Source of the DNA: Camarhynchus parvulus | Lineage: Eukaryota; Chordata; Aves; Passeriformes; Thraupidae | Assembly (NCBI RefSeq): GCF_901933205.1 | Contig: NC_044581.1 | Coordinates: 15,961,501 to 16,025,500, forward strand | Length of the DNA stretch: 64,000 nt | Reading direction: 5' to 3' | Part shown: piece by piece, positions 13,169 through 28,300 of the stretch | Numbering within the stretch: position 1 is the first letter of the stretch | Layout: the number at the start of each line of letters is the position of its first letter | Notes under the pieces: model-generated | Seen by the model: the letters and a program-made list of their open reading frames with translations, nothing else | Databases searched by the model: none | What the model was told of the DNA's origin: nothing | Made by a program: the position numbers and the translations under genes

Positions 13169-13960
13169 CTGAAAGAAAGATCACTATTGATAACTTTCAG
13201 TCACACCCTGGCAGAACCCTGAGTCCCTCCCTTCCAAAACCTGTGAAACATTTAGGGCGTGCTCTGTGCAAGGTCACTCAAAGAGCTGCTTGAGACAAGA
13301 CCAAGAGTTAAACATTTTTTAGTGAATTTGTAAGGCCTGGCTTTTGCATTGTGTTTGCCAAAATGGGATGTGAGTCCTGAGGACAGTCCCTGAATAGCAA
13401 AACACATTCCTAAGGTAAATGCAGAACCAAAGTGATGGATAGCTGAGGTGCAGGGAGAAACAGGCTCAGGGAGGTAATTCTAAAGGGTTGTTCATTGCAT
13501 TCCATCTTTGCAGAATATTTATCAAGACATCCTACTTTCACTGAAAGTATGAAACATTTTTCTAATTGACCTATGATGTTTTTCAACTTCTTATGGGTTA
13601 CCACAGAAGAAATGCCATGCCCAGGCTATGGCTGGGATTGGGATTAATGCAATACTGTGGGTCTTGCTGCCTAGGCAAACATTTATTTCCTTTTTTTTTT
13701 TTTGTCACTTTTTTTCCTTATTTTTTAAATAAAACTGTTAAATACCTGGTGTCCTACCGTATCACCAAACCCATCTGTTTAACAGCTGACTGCAATTAGT
13801 GCATGTGAGAAAGGCACAAGAACCTCTTCTTACAAGTGCACTGGAGAGAAGCTTGTTTTGATGCATGAACTTTCCCAACTCAGGAGAGCTCATTGTTGAT
13901 AAATTGAATTTGTGTGTGAGTGTGTTGCACTGAATGTTTCATGTGCAGCACACAGACCAC

Positions 13961-14135
13961 TGTTGAGGCACAGGGTGCCCAGAGCAGCTGTGGCTGCCCC
14001 TGCATCCCTGGCAGTGCCCAAGGCCAGGCTAGATGGGGCTTGGAGCAGCCTGGGACAGTGGAAGGTGTCCCTGCCATGGCAGGGAGTTGGAATGAGATGA
14101 GCTTTAAGGTCTCTTCCAATCTGTGGTTCTATAAA
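13961..14135 (+). mobile_element. CR1 LINE 3' end in VAT1L intron 7
   Basis: This is a shorter, 5'-truncated copy: ggcacagggtgcccagagca, gctgtggctgcccctgcatc, cctggcagtgcccaaggcca, gtccctgccatggcagggag, gatgagctttaaggtctctt, ending ctgtggttctata. It is plus strand, antisense to VAT1L, about 800 bases upstream of exon 8 in transcript direction. Confidence 0.93.
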
Positions 14136-16293
14136 TCACTCAAAATTGGAAGATGTCAAGAATTTCCTCACTTTCACCATGGGAAACTTCAGGAACTGAA
14201 AATGTGCCCATAAAGGCTGTCCCATATCCTCATCATTCTGCTCTTTGCCAGCATAACAGGGTCAGTTGAGACAAAAATGAGTTTTTTGTTAATAGGATTT
14301 AGCACCTGTGACATAGTTCTATTGAATATTTTAAGAATAATGGGATTTATGTTTGAAAGAAAATGCTGAGCTGGGACCTGATGGGTCCCACAGTATATTT
14401 AAAATCCTGAACTGGGGTCCAGGCCCCCAGAATATTCCCTGAATGTTTAATACAGAAGGAGGTATGTGATTTTTAAAGATTATGCAGCATTCAACTTCCA
14501 ATTAAATTGAATGGATGCTGGGCACAGCACAAAATGTCTTTCCCATCTGTCAGCCTTACTTGGGAAGCTGACTGCAGTGAACTCAGAATTACTCCTTGAA
14601 TTTTAGAGGTGTTCCCTCAATTATTAAATACCAGACTTAAGCAAAATTCTATTAGAACAAAAGAAAAATTGCATTGCAAAAGCAATGGCTTTCTAATTTA
14701 GGGCATTATTGTAAATTCACCTCAGAAAACACAATCTTATGAATCCAACTGAATAGCAGGCTGACCTCAAGGGTAGTCCACAAAATCACAATACCTTTTA
14801 TGAAGCTACCTTAGAGCATAAACAACATTCAACTATCCTGTCAGACTAGCTCTGCACTGTGGATAATATTCCTTTATCCAGACATGATGCTGGAGAAGCA
14901 GCAGCTGTATAATTTTTATGTCTGTTATTACCCAAATCAAGCTTTTAGGAGCTTACAGCACAGAATAAAGAACAGAATTGGAGAAATCAGCAAACACACT
15001 TGCCTGTCCACTGAAATTTATAACCAGAACATCATGTTGAAAGCAGGGCATGCAACATTTATTTTAATTTGTACCACATCGTATTTAGCAAGGCAAATTT
15101 GAGAAAATGTGCTTTCCCTGCTTTTTTCACAATATCAAATTTAAGCCCCTGGAGAAAGGTTCAGGAGTTGTTTCCAAGACACTTGTAAGTCACTTGCAAA
15201 TGCAAACAGCAGGCAGAGGCAGAGGGAACAATAAAACTTGTAACAATAATAGTGGCTATGGAATCCAGATGGAGATATTAAAATATATAAAAACATTGAG
15301 AAGAATTTGAAAAGCTGATACAACATCTGTGCCTTTTAGTATTATTTGCAACTTACCTGCCCAGGCAGTCCAACTCTGTCCTAGTGCAATGCCATTCAGC
15401 ACACGATGTCTGAGCTAAGAGACCATGAGCTATTTCAGAAATGAGTAATTTTGTGTTTATGGCTGCTAACAGTCCACTTGTTCAACCAAGACTGCAACTA
15501 CTTGTTTCCCAAGGTGCCTATTAAAGCCATTCCCTCTTCTCCTATAGGGGACAGAGAGGATTAAAAGCCTTCTTTGCTGTGCAAGTATGGTTAAGTTGTT
15601 CTGCACAGACTATAGGGAAACTTTTAGGGTTTTTTTCTGTGCCTTTCACAGAGGGAGGAGCTTCTGTGAGTTTGTTCCCCAGTGTTTGCATATTCCTAAT
15701 GAAGACAGTGCATCCCTCTGTACTTGGTTAAAACCAAATCCAGGCTTGATTGGTTGTACAGGGAGGCATGTAGAAATTCTGGAATTTTCTGGAGGTTCCC
15801 TGAAGTGGTTGATGTTTGATTCAAAAACATCCCTTCCAGCACAAAGAATCACAAGGGCTTCCCTCTTCTTACAGCATTCTGTAAGAAGAATCCCTAAATC
15901 TCTTTTCACCAATCATTCCACATTGGTTGCTATATTGTTTGCATTTGTCAGCTCAAAGCCAAGTAAATGGATTTTACTTTTGTTTATGTGGATGAGTTAA
16001 TTGAAATTATTCTTGTGCAGTATCATCCTCAGAGGACTCTTGGATTGGAAACAGTGCAAAGAGTTGTTTACTGCTATGAAGAGTTTCCACTGGAATAAAG
16101 GACACAACTCCATTGTCCTGTGCTTGCTTTCAGGATGGCTCAGCCCTGAGAGGGTCTGTGTCTGACCTAGTGCCAAAATACAGAATTTAGCCTTGAGAGC
16201 CCCCAGACTGACACAATTTCTATCAAAGCTCTGCAATGGAACCAGAACTATTGCACATTAGTGGACCACTGGTTCTGGCAATGATACACTGAA

Positions 16294-16325
16294 TTGATAT
16301 ATATTGATATATATATTGATATATC
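16294..16325. repeat. Short TTGATATATA repeat
   Basis: Three tandem ttgatatat(at) units form a short AT-rich simple repeat inside VAT1L intron 7. Confidence 0.85.
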
Positions 16326-19300
16326 TCTCAAGAAAACCCATATTTCAATTTCTCTTCAGTTAATGATTTGCAAAGTTTTTATTTCATTGAAAGCAAAAGG
16401 GAATCCTCTACACTAACAGTCATAAACTATCTCCCACTACTGAACACAGCACCCGTGAATGCACTGGGAGCATGGCATGATTTTATTGCAGTTATTCTGT
16501 CTTTAGTGAGCTGACAGCAATTTTCCTTCTAAGTAAAATACAAGCTTGCATAGAAAAAAGAGAATAATAATTATGTCAGTTTCTTCCTTCTACATAGTAA
16601 AGTACTAATAATAGCAGATAGTGAAGCACTACTACAGCAAGTAAGAAACCAGCTTTCAGGAATCACAATATACCCACAAATGACTTAGAGAAGTTTAATG
16701 AAGTATCTGTCAGTGTTCCTGACTAATTTGCAATACATTTCACTTTGAGAAATATAGGTTACAAAAGCTCCAAATTAAGCATGTTATTACCTGTAACCAC
16801 TCTGACCACACAAGAAGGATTTTCCTATTGAAATTAAAAATAGCAGGCACTACACGATTTTTACTCAAACAGTACCTGCAATGCTAAAACAATGAAAACT
16901 AAGGTGTATTCCAAACAGAACAACTAATATAACATGCTGGCATTGTATTTGCATATTTGCAGCCAGCTTCTGATTACTCTGCTTTTCCACAGCTTTTGAT
17001 GTTAGCGTGTAAAACCAGTCCACTTAAAATCAACTAAAAGACTCCATTTTCCCTGAAATACATATTGTACATCTGCCTTAATTCTCCTTTTTTCCCTATG
17101 TTCTCCTTAGATTTTTCTTGTTTGTTTTTAGTTTTCCCTGGTGGAATCAGTAACTGGGACAGATTTCTTGTCTGCCTTTTCATCTTAAGTCTTTCATTTC
17201 AGGTCTCCACCTCTGCTGTCCTGGTTCCTTTTCCTTTCGAAAGTTCCTGAATAGAGACACTTTCCTGGGTGCAAGTCTGATCCTCTATAAATAATACATG
17301 CCTGAAACAAACAATTATGCTCCAACTTTGTATTGCTATAGTCAGGCCCCCATTTACTTGCCAATTTTACTACCAAACTAATTTGTTGTCTGCTTGCATT
17401 CAAAACCAAGAGCCAACAGTAATCTCTACTGACATATCCATAAATTCTTGCTGACATTCAGTTGGCTCTGGAACTTCATTTTGCTGTTAGAACATAGCAA
17501 GAGCAGTCTACTGCTTTATAAATGCAGGGAAATTTAAGTGGAAAATGTATTACTAATTATCTGCTGCACCATTTCTCAGTGTGAAAGAGAAATGCAGCCT
17601 ACCTAAGAAATGGATGCTATTTTCAAGCCTTCGGATGTTATTTTAAACATAACGATCCATTTCTGCATTTGGCTCCTACAAGGAACCAGTCTCAGGAGTA
17701 AAATAAAAGAGACTGGGAAGCTGGATCATGAAGCCACTCTCTCTGCCAGCATAACACACTGGGGGCTCCAGGCCCACATCAGTAATGTGGAGTTTAGGAG
17801 GGAGAAACAATGAAGGCAACATGCCATGGAAAAGCTTCCTGGTGGAAATGTCACAACACAATGTTTTCATCATCCTACATGAAGCTGTTTAGCTCAGTAA
17901 TGCGATTAATTTTATTGATTTTTTTTTTTAGTGAAGTTCTACATTTACTTCAGAAAAAAAAAGCCCTTGAAAGACACTGGTGCAGGAGAAGAGTGGATTT
18001 TCTTTAGCTGCATGAGGTTGGATGCAGTCTGTTGCACAAACTCCCATCTACAGATTACAGTTCCATTTTTGCAGACAACTTCTTTACCCCCTCACTGTCA
18101 GCTAAGGTAGGTTTATTGGCAGAGGGCTTTGCCCTTTCTTTTCTTGAGGCTCTCTAATGACAGTATTATTCCCTGAGGTATTTGAAAGGATTTCTACTCA
18201 CAGTAAAGGAATCCTTCACTCCCCTTTTGATAAATCAGGCCATGGTATGAAAGGCTAAAGAATCTTATGCTAAGATTACAAATTTAATCCACATCAGGAG
18301 TGATATTAATTCAATTATCTCAGTGTAATCTGTAAAACTCCCCAGTCATTCCAACACTGTATCATCACGAGCTGTCAAAAAGGTTATCAGCGCCCAAAGG
18401 AAACATCCCTCAGTACCAGATGGGCACAGTGAAGCAGAGCATCAGTTCAGGTTATGATCTACAATTGCAATTTTCCCTCTCATTAGTTCCACACCTTTAG
18501 GTTGAAGATTACTGTTTATTTTTATACATCATCTCAAAGAATCACCTTTCATCCTCTGCTTACACACTGAAAATGTTCAAGCCTTCCAGCATGTCATGAC
18601 TGTTCCCCTGTCGCCATGAAATAATCCCCTCATAAATTTCAGCTGCGCTGCACACATCAGCCTAAAGCCCTACTTTTCCAGCTACACCCCCCCTCTTTAA
18701 TCCTTCCGCTGATTCTTCAGACCAAAAGCAAAAACAAAAGGAGCAACATTTACTCCCTGCATCTGGCCACCAACCCAAGTCCCTTCTGCTCACACCCCCT
18801 CCTATGAACACTTCTGCCCAGTATTATTTTTAAACATCCAGTTTTTGGTGGGTTTTTTTTCACATAAAAGAGTGTCCAACACAGACATCCCCAAAGCTGG
18901 TGCTCCAGGGATTCTTTACAGCAGTTCCCCAATGCCAATGTCACTGTGTGCCCCAAACCCAGTGACACTGTTCTCCTGCTGGCTCACCCATTCAATCCTG
19001 GCTCTTGGGCAGTTTCTGAAGCTGGGACTGTGTCTCCTTGAGGGGTGGGTGTATGCCATGTCTACAGAACCCCCACCTGCTCCTGCTGCAGCCTGCTCAT
19101 CACAGCTGCAGCACCCAGAAATAGCAACAGCACCTTCTGACCTGCTGTCGTCATCCAGCCCATTCATAATTAAGTAAAAGAGGTGGAACAAAGCATTTCA
19201 CCTCAGCAAAATGACTTTATCTTCAGGCTGGCTGACTTCTGTTCTCCAGAGAATATGGGGAGGAAGGAGAGAGCACCCTTTAGCCTGCTTAACCATCAGA

Positions 19301-22300
19301 AACAGAACCATATCTCTTATTACAAGGTTTGTGTGGTCTTTGGTTTGGTATTGTGCAAAACAGATCCAAAATCCACTTCACAGTCCCATTGTGAGGTTCA
19401 TTAGAGGTCAGAATGGAAAGCACTGCATGACAACTAGTTTTGGAGGAGAATTTTGAATATCCTGTACATACAGACAGATTTCAGCCCCTGCTCTGCTGGT
19501 GTAATTTCCCTGACATCACTTGGTTGCACATGAGTGAGGGAGAGCAGGTACTGGGAGGAGAAAAAAGGAATACCTGGAGTGTTCCATAGCCTTCAATCAC
19601 TCAAACAAATGTTCTGTAAATGAATATTATCATTCAAGCATGGCTTTTACAGAGATCAGCACTCTCTGACCACTCCTCCCAATCTGAGCATGAATTTTCC
19701 ATCAGGAGAACTCAGTGTTTGCCTTAGGACAGCCCAGAGAGCTCCCTCCTATTACCCCTGTCCAGGTCCTCTCTGTGCAGCTAGAACACAAATGAAGAGT
19801 TTAGGTGGTGTTTGAGTGCAGGCTCTGTCCGCCAGGGCAGAGCTGTCTGCACGAGCACTGCTCACCAACAATTAATTCCTCTCTGAGACGCCTGCAACTG
19901 CATCATGCCTGCAAAATCACATGGACAGGTCTCCATGGTGACAGTGCCATGAGCTGTGCAAACATCAGCTGGCTAGACAAGGTTACTTTGGCAACCCAAG
20001 TGTCACAGGTAATGATCCAAATCTCCTTCACATTTATGAAAAAATAAGCTGAATTAAAACCATGCCCATTTTTCATTCCAGGGCTGACTCTGTTCTGTTG
20101 CTGCTTGTAACTGGCACTATTGCAATGAGCCCAGAGCTACCTCCATTACAATTACAAACAATAATATCAAGAATAATTATTTAAGCGTTATTTCTAGACA
20201 GTAATGAAGAAAAAAAGATGCATACTGCAGTTGATTCTAGCTGAGATCCCACATAAGCCAAGCTTTAATACTATAGGTTTCATTAGTGCTATAGAGCAAA
20301 ATAATTTTTATCAGGCTCACTGCTGTGTTCTATTACAAAGCTCTGCTCTCTTTAATATGGATTGTGAGCTGCATTCTAATTGCAGATGCACTTCTCAGAC
20401 CGGGAGAAGAGTTTTCTTTCATGTTTTTGGAATATATGGCTTTTAAAACTAACACTGCAGTGGCTGTAAAGAAAAACTACATCATCTGACTTCTGGATTT
20501 TGTCTGTCTGATCTGTGGAAGGGAAGAGACTGGAGGAACCAAGGGCAGCAGCTCCTGAACCTGCTGGCAGCTCTGAGGGAACCTGTGGTGTTCCACTCCC
20601 TGCAGACCCTGCCAGGCTGTCAGGGCAGGGGAAGCACTGAGCAGAGGGAAATGTCCCTTTGCAGCCACCCAGCCCTGCTGGAGCGCCTTGGGCTCAGTGA
20701 GGGGACAGCCATGGTGTGTGATTAGTGCCATACAACACCACAGCTCCCTGGGCAGCCAGGACACACACGTGGCCAGCAGTCACTGGCTCCTCTGCTCACA
20801 ACTCCCTTCTCCTCCCAAAAGAGGCATCTGTCAAAATTTGGTCCTGTTGTTTTCTCCTTGATAATCTTGAAATGTCTCTCTCATGTTTATACTGTATGAT
20901 GTTGTGGGGTAAAATTTCAGTGGGAAACATGCTGTGTTTTTCAAAGCCTTTTTGTTTTTATTTTTTTTAAGTGAGTTTGCAATACTTCCCTTTCTCAGGC
21001 TGTCTTCTGTACAAGCTTTTGTAAAAAAACAGTTTTCCTGTGTGATTAGTGACAGTTATCCTACCAGACACAGTTATTTGGACAAAGCCATCCTTTGCTG
21101 TGAGGGATTATTTCCCTTGAGAGCAATGGAATAACCTGTATTCAGCACAGCACACTTCCCTGGGAATGATCTGCATTCGTGATAGGAATATTTCCCTTGA
21201 CTGTGTAGCAGAATAGCCAGCAGAAAAGTGCTTCTAGTGTTAAATTGCCTTATCTGCCGTGACAAAATCCTTCAATTACCTGTTTGTGTGGGAGCTGGGT
21301 ACATGGGAGGCTGGCAAACCCACATCCGCAGCCAGCCTGGATTCTCCTGTTTCACCTACTCCATTAATTCTGAAGAGACCTCCCAGACTCTGCTGTCCTG
21401 GAGGCTGAGGGTATGCATCAGCTTGCATGGCAGATGGAAAAGCAGCATAATATTTACAGGATTTTGAATAGGCTCTATTCCTGCCTGTGGTGAATGCAGC
21501 CAGCTCTTAAGATGCAGGAATTGAGCACTGAGCATATGTAAGAAGACACATCAAACTCAGGGTATGTGGGGCCCAATTTTCATAAACGCCTACATGGGCA
21601 TGGAGAAAACACGGATACAATCAAAATGCAAAAATTCAGTATCACTAGTAATGATTTTGAGCTGATTAGAGTGTTTTTCCTACAGGAAAAACTTGGACCA
21701 TGAAGTCTATTTCCATGTCATGTCACATCATGTAGTGTCCTGTCCTGCTCAAAGCCATCTGAAAGCAAAAATGATTTTATCCATCACCTCTGTTCATGCC
21801 CTGTCACACTGAACTTTTGCACCAAAGGTTTTGCCTGCACACGTGCAAACAGAAAATACTTTCTGTATCCCTTTCATCCCTCCAGTGCTGTTTGCAGCTG
21901 CAAACAGCAGCAATGGCCTCTGTTCCCTTCTGCTGCCTGTCAGTGAGGAGAGACCTTTTCTCTGGAGTACCTTTTAGCCTCTCTGTATGTTGCCATGGCA
22001 GCAAGACTAAAACCAGACCCAAGATGAGAAAAATGTCAAAGGAATAAAAACTGATGCTACAGGCAAACTGAGAGTCCTCCCTTGGCTGCTGAAGGTACCT
22101 ATTAAGTGATACATCTTCTGGATACATCACAGCTGCAGAGCTGTGCTGTTTGCACTCCTTCCTTATTCCTGCAAGCTCCTGCTGACGTCAATGAGTATTT
22201 GTTTTGTCTCAGTAAAATTCAAAGAAAAAGAGATTTAAAGCCTTGTAATTACAGAATAACTGAGCCAAATCTCGCCAGCCTTTACTTACAGAGTCAACAG

Positions 22301-25300
22301 GGATAAAGCAGAAAAAAGAGGCAGAATCAACAACAAATTAAATATTTAGAAGTACTAAAGAGCGGCGCCTAGATTATCAGTTTGGTGGGAGCTTTTCTCC
22401 ATGATAAAAGAGGAGAAGAGCCTGAAATTTGATCCATCAACACAGGGAATTCCAGCAGGTTAGGACAGCTCAGGGGCATTCAGCACTGATCGCTGAAAAC
22501 AAACTTTTATTTGCAGCAAAGTGCTATAGAATTTCTGTGGGACTGTGCATTATCCCAGAAACTGCATGGAGCCAGAATGGACACTCAATTTGATTTACAC
22601 TGGCACATCTTTCCTCAGCAACACTTATTATTAAGATAAGCTTGAAGAAAGTAATATTTTTCCTGCATTACTACAGAAAATGATACCTTATTCCTTTCAG
22701 AGTCAAAAATTGTTTCTGTGGGGTAGAAATTTGGTGATGAAATCCCTGGAACACATTTGAGCTTGAGAGAAGAGACATCCTGTGGATCAGGATGCAGCTT
22801 TAGGGTCCTCCACAGGTATTTCTTTTAGAGCAGCAACAAAGCCAGAATCCCTACTCTATTCCTGTGAGCCACTGGCTCCCCAGGACTGGCTGAACCTTTG
22901 GAAGTGATGGTAGAAATTACAAAAGCATGGTCCCAATGCTAGGAAAATGGTTTTGAGCACATCAAAGCCACAAGCAGAGGAGCTCAGAACTGGTCGCCTG
23001 CACGGTACCTTTCTGGCATTAATGCATCTTGTAGTGAATTGCAGCCAGGTGTGCACACAGGGATGCCCCAGACACCCTGAGCCTTGGGGAATTCAGAGAT
23101 GCTGGTCTGCAGCAGCAGCTCTTATGGTGGGGAAGATTCCTTTAGCTGCAGATGAACTTTGGCAGCCACAGGGAAAAGAGACCCTCTGTACTCTGTCAGG
23201 GTGCAGCAGTGTGCTGCCTAAATTGGATTAATACATGATGCTCAGGTTGCTGTATTCCTGTACTCCATCACAATCTGCTATAACAAATTACGGCAGGAAA
23301 GAAACTTTATTAAATTCATCACTATGCAGTTAAAAAAAACCAAAAAACATCTTATGCTGTTATTGACTATCAAACTCCATGCCATCAGTTTTTAAACTCT
23401 TCTCTCAGCAATGTTGCCCTGTGATCTCCTCAAAAATCATCTGGAGAAAAACTGCACCAACCCACAAGATGATCTTATTTGCTCTCTTGCCCTCATCTCC
23501 AGTAGTTATGAGTGTCATTAAACTCTCCTGCTCCTCCTCCACCCCCAGACCATGCAGACCTGATCCTAAGCCCTCTGCTTTTTGTGGAGCTGTATTGCTT
23601 TTGAATGACAATGCCTGGGCTGTGGAAGGGCAGTGCTGCTGCTGTCCCCTGCAGAGCCTTGCAGCAGCAATCCTGCCTGGATCTCTCCCTGTGGGAATCC
23701 AGCAGAGCCCTCTCCACACAAGGGAAGGATCCTCCAGCCCTTCTGGAGCTGCACAGGAGAATTGCTGTGTGCCAGCAGGGGTCAGGGGCCCTTCCCACCT
23801 GAACCCCTGTGCTCAGGCTATTACAACTTCCAGTACTGGGGTCAAATAATGTAAGGGGATGCCACAGAACTCAGAGTGCCTCTTCCATGTGCTGCTCCTT
23901 TTATTGTCTCTCTCAAACCAGCAGTCCTTGTCCTCTCAGACAGTGGTGTGGATGAAACCCTGAGGTTCTGAGCTCCTTGTGATGCAGATCTACACATGCC
24001 CTTTGGGCTTGTGTCTGTAAGCATAAGATAATTTGTACTATCCATTCCTTGCTACTATGGTGTTAAAAAGGTATTTCTTTTTAGTTTTATGTTTGGACCA
24101 AAAGCCCTTCCAAGCCCCTTCTGGATACAACAAAACCAAAACTCCACAGGTAATTACTTTCTTGCTGCTTTCCAAGCTTTCATCAGCATCTGTTTGCTCA
24201 AATTTCTGCCTATTCACAACAAATGAGTTTATTTTATATAGAGAAGGTATTTCATTGTGTGTAGTTCACTAGAGAGGATTTGCTTTCTTTCAGGAATGTG
24301 CAAAACTACAGAAAACTTTCCACAAGCAATGTCTTTTTATATCTCATATTACCAGCACTCCATGCTGATGGTTTGTACTAGTTCCACCTGATTTGTGCCA
24401 CACTTCAAGCACCACAACCTGCATGAGAGTAGTTTCCCTTTTTTCTCCCTTTAACTTCCCTGACTTTCCTTACTTTCTAATACATGACCTATGAAAACAT
24501 GTCCTTGTCCTGCACCTTTCCCAAATGGCAGGTGAATATTTTGAAAATCTGGCACAAAACCTGTGGCCAGCATGGCTTCAGCCTCTGTAACCTTGCATCT
24601 TACTTTCTAAATGATTCAAATGAGTCAAGTATTTTTCACCCAAAGACCTTCTACTACATATTCCTCAGACTCGTCCTTAAGCTCTCTTTTGAGCTACTTA
24701 TTTCACAATATGGGATATTAAAATAATTAATTTAAAAAATGACAAAATCCTATATGATTTATCTACATATTCCAAAAAACTCTAAGTCTTCCTTTATTAC
24801 TACTAAGGAGCAGAAATTGTGCTTTATTCCAGAATCACTATTCCAAAACCACAGGAACTAAACTTAGTGATTACAAAATACAGTATACATTCAGTCTTCC
24901 AGATGGTAATCAGTAAAAAGTCTTGACACTCTAATTTCTGAAGTCTGAGAAGCTTAATGTAAAAATCCACCTACTGGGATCAGATTATCAGAACACATTA
25001 ATGTTGTGACTTTGAAAACTATCTCCATGTTATTTTGTAACAATGAATTATCTTCAGTAAAATCCAGCCCCAATCAGTAAACTAATTATGTAAATCCTTG
25101 AAACTCATCAAGGTAAATACCAAAGGTCCCTAATGATACAAATAAGAAAATGCTTCTCTTTTGATTTCCTTGTGTAATTTTTTTTTGTTCCAGAAAGTAG
25201 TGCCATGAGGATTGCAAAGCTAATTTTTTGTAACTTAGCACAGTATTTTTCAATCATTCAAAAAGCTTGCCAAGTCAGACCTTACCATTGGGTGCCACTC

Positions 25301-28300
25301 TGTAACTTCATTAAACTAAACAAAAACAAAACCCTCTGTTGTATTAAACTGTAATACAGTTGTTATGATAGAGTGATTCATGCTTATCCTCAGTTTGAGC
25401 TACATCACTTTACAGCAAGATTGAAATAATTCATCCAGCCAAGATGAAAGGTATTTGAATTTATCTTGTTTGCTGGTTGACAGTTTTACAATATATATTG
25501 CAGTTCTATTTGCTTTATTACTTAATATTTCTCCTGGCACTGTTAAAAAAAATGTCTCATTCTAAGGCTGTATTAAAGACCTTAACTCCCCGTTAGCATT
25601 GTACCAGTGTGACTGCAATAAAATTGATTTAGTTTACAGTAAGTGTGATGCTGGTGTGTGAGCACTGATTCAGCTCAGCACTCCCCTGACCCAGCTCAGA
25701 GTGCAGGAATGGGCAGCACAGAGCTGAGCACGAGTGAGTTTTAGCGAGTCTATATGACAGAACATCCCTGCTGCAGCTTCTCCTCTAATTCTGTGCAATT
25801 TCCACGAGTGGATGTAGCCTGACCCCCAAAGGTTTGTGCATGGGCCCCAGCAATGCAGGGAATAGGCAGAACCTCAGTAACACACACTGTGCTTAACTGC
25901 AAACAGGTTTAACTGCAGGAACTCTGAGAATTATGCTGGGTGTTTCCTTCAGATGGAAGGGAAAGATACAGGATTGTGTTACAGCTGCTGAAGAACTCAA
26001 AGGTTATGCCCCCACCCCTTGCTCAGGAAAGTTTAGGATCTTTCAGATACTTTAGGCAGGACGTAATCACAGCAATAATAGAAAAAGCCCTCAGGTTCTT
26101 CTCAAGGTTGTGGATATTTGGAAGTGGTCAGGAATTCACTTTTACACAGTCTCTATTCTACTCAACTTATTTAAACAAAGATTTGGAGTTGCCTGTGATG
26201 TGTGAAGCCTCATTTCTTACAGGTATGGCCCAACATTTTCAGATGTGTGCACTGTAACACCACGTTCAAAGCCTGAGCTTTGATACTCAAACTATCATTT
26301 TCTGTACAGTCAAAATTCTGGAAACAATGAAAATTCTCAAAAGCCAGTGCTCCTTTGAAACTCTAAAACTGCATTGCTTCCTCTCAGTATTGTTTTCTCA
26401 AAGTCAGTGCTCATAACACAGAGTTTTTCCCAACAAAATACCTTTGAGTTCAGTCATTCCCAACTGGTTAATGTATATTTAGGAGTCTTAGTATTGACAA
26501 TGTATCTGCTTCACTGCCTTGGTGTAAATTTAAATCATTATCTGTAATCAGCAATAATATTATAACTAAGCTGCAATACCACATAGAACTCTCAATTATC
26601 ACATTAAATTTAGATTATATTATGCTAAGAGATATCTTTATGCCCAAGAGTAATTCTGCTTTTAAAATTCATCTGTGTTTAAAATGACTGAAAAGAATAT
26701 ATGAGCCATTATCATTAGGTGAGAACAATTATCTTGATTAACAATTGTTATGCACTAAAATGAAGTGTTATTTTGATAGTTTTGATTTTTGATGCCTTTT
26801 TTTGGATCTTAGCAGGGTTGTGTGAAACAGAACACAAAACCTATGTTTTCTTTGCAATAAAGGCAATTTAGTAACCTAATCAGACCACTAATACCAAAGA
26901 AAAAATAAATTAAAATAACCCTGGAGAGTAATTTTTCTACTGCTCTAGAGATTTCCAAAATTTCTACCAGTCTGCCAAAACTGGTCACCAACATGATCAG
27001 TTGCTGAGAGACAGAATTGGCCTTGCTGCTGGAACTAATAATTTACTTTTTCTTTGGCCACTGTTACACAGATACACCCATAAGCTGATCCCAGGAAATG
27101 AGCTAGAATGCTCACCTCAGAAAGGCATTTCTAAAACCAAAAAGGCCCATTTAATTTAATTTACTGTACCAGAGTTCAGTATCTATTAACATCCAAACAT
27201 CCTTCTACTGCAGTTAAAAGCTGATGTCAGTGTTCTCTCTTTATACGCCAAGCACCCAAAATTCCTCAAAGCTGAAAGACGTGAGCTGGAATTTACAGCA
27301 GAAATGCTCAAGGCACAGCCTCTGCTGCTGTTTCTCACCACAGTAATGCAGCAGGGTCTGAAAGCTGCCCTTTTCCTTCTGCTCTGTTAACCTTTCTGCT
27401 CCATGTCATTCAACAGAAATGGCCTCAGAGATGATGCTGCCAGTGCAGAGCCATTTAGACAAAATGGACCCATCAGATTTAAATATATATAGAGATATTT
27501 TCATTATTCTTATCTCCCACTTCCCTTTTGACTCGTTTCAGTGACTTCTTAAGTGGATTTCTGCACATTCATTGATCAATGAAGTAAGAGACTCATAGAT
27601 TACAGCCAGAAAAACAAACAAAAAATTATTCTCATTTTCTTTTTTTTTCTAATCAAGAGGCCAAAACCTCACCCAAAAGCATTAGTCTGAAAATGGAAAT
27701 ATTTCAAAGGCAGGAGGAATCCAAATTATTTGTATTCTCTGTTGTGCCAGACATACAGATGACACTCTCAACTCTCTCAACATCACCAAGCAGACTTCAT
27801 TATTTCTATCTCTCTTTTTTTTTAAATCCTTAGCATCTGTGAAAATAGGTCTTTCTTTAATTTGAATGCAGACTAAAAGGAGTTTCTCAGAGAATGTAAA
27901 CAATCAGGAGGAATTGCTAACACAAACCTCAGATTTCTGGTTCATGCTATCCCTAGAGAAAAGCTGAATTTCTCACATTAGCACTCCCTGCCAGCCTAAC
28001 TTCAGTGACCAAGAGCTTTCCTCCCAAATACCCAACTAATTAACAAAGAAGCCTGAGTGGAATTTTTTGACAGAGGGAAATCCAAGGTTCTGTTCACAGG
28101 CTCTGTGGCTGAAACTACACACACTAGCAGAGCCCAGCACCAGAGTGAAAGAGCATCTAAATGTGGCTTTGAAAACTTTGTTTCTAATATTTTCCCTCTA
28201 TTGCCTGTTTTTTTTTTTTTTGAGTCTCACTCACAGCATCCAGCAATTATTTCTGAGTGACAGCAAACACTCATTGTTCCAACCCTGCAGAATTCCTTGC

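Noticed and set aside
28206..28250. Poly-T followed by gagtctcactcac, resembling the start of a primate Alu in antisense
   Set aside because: Alu does not occur in birds, the similarity ends after about 13 bases, and there is no body or duplication.
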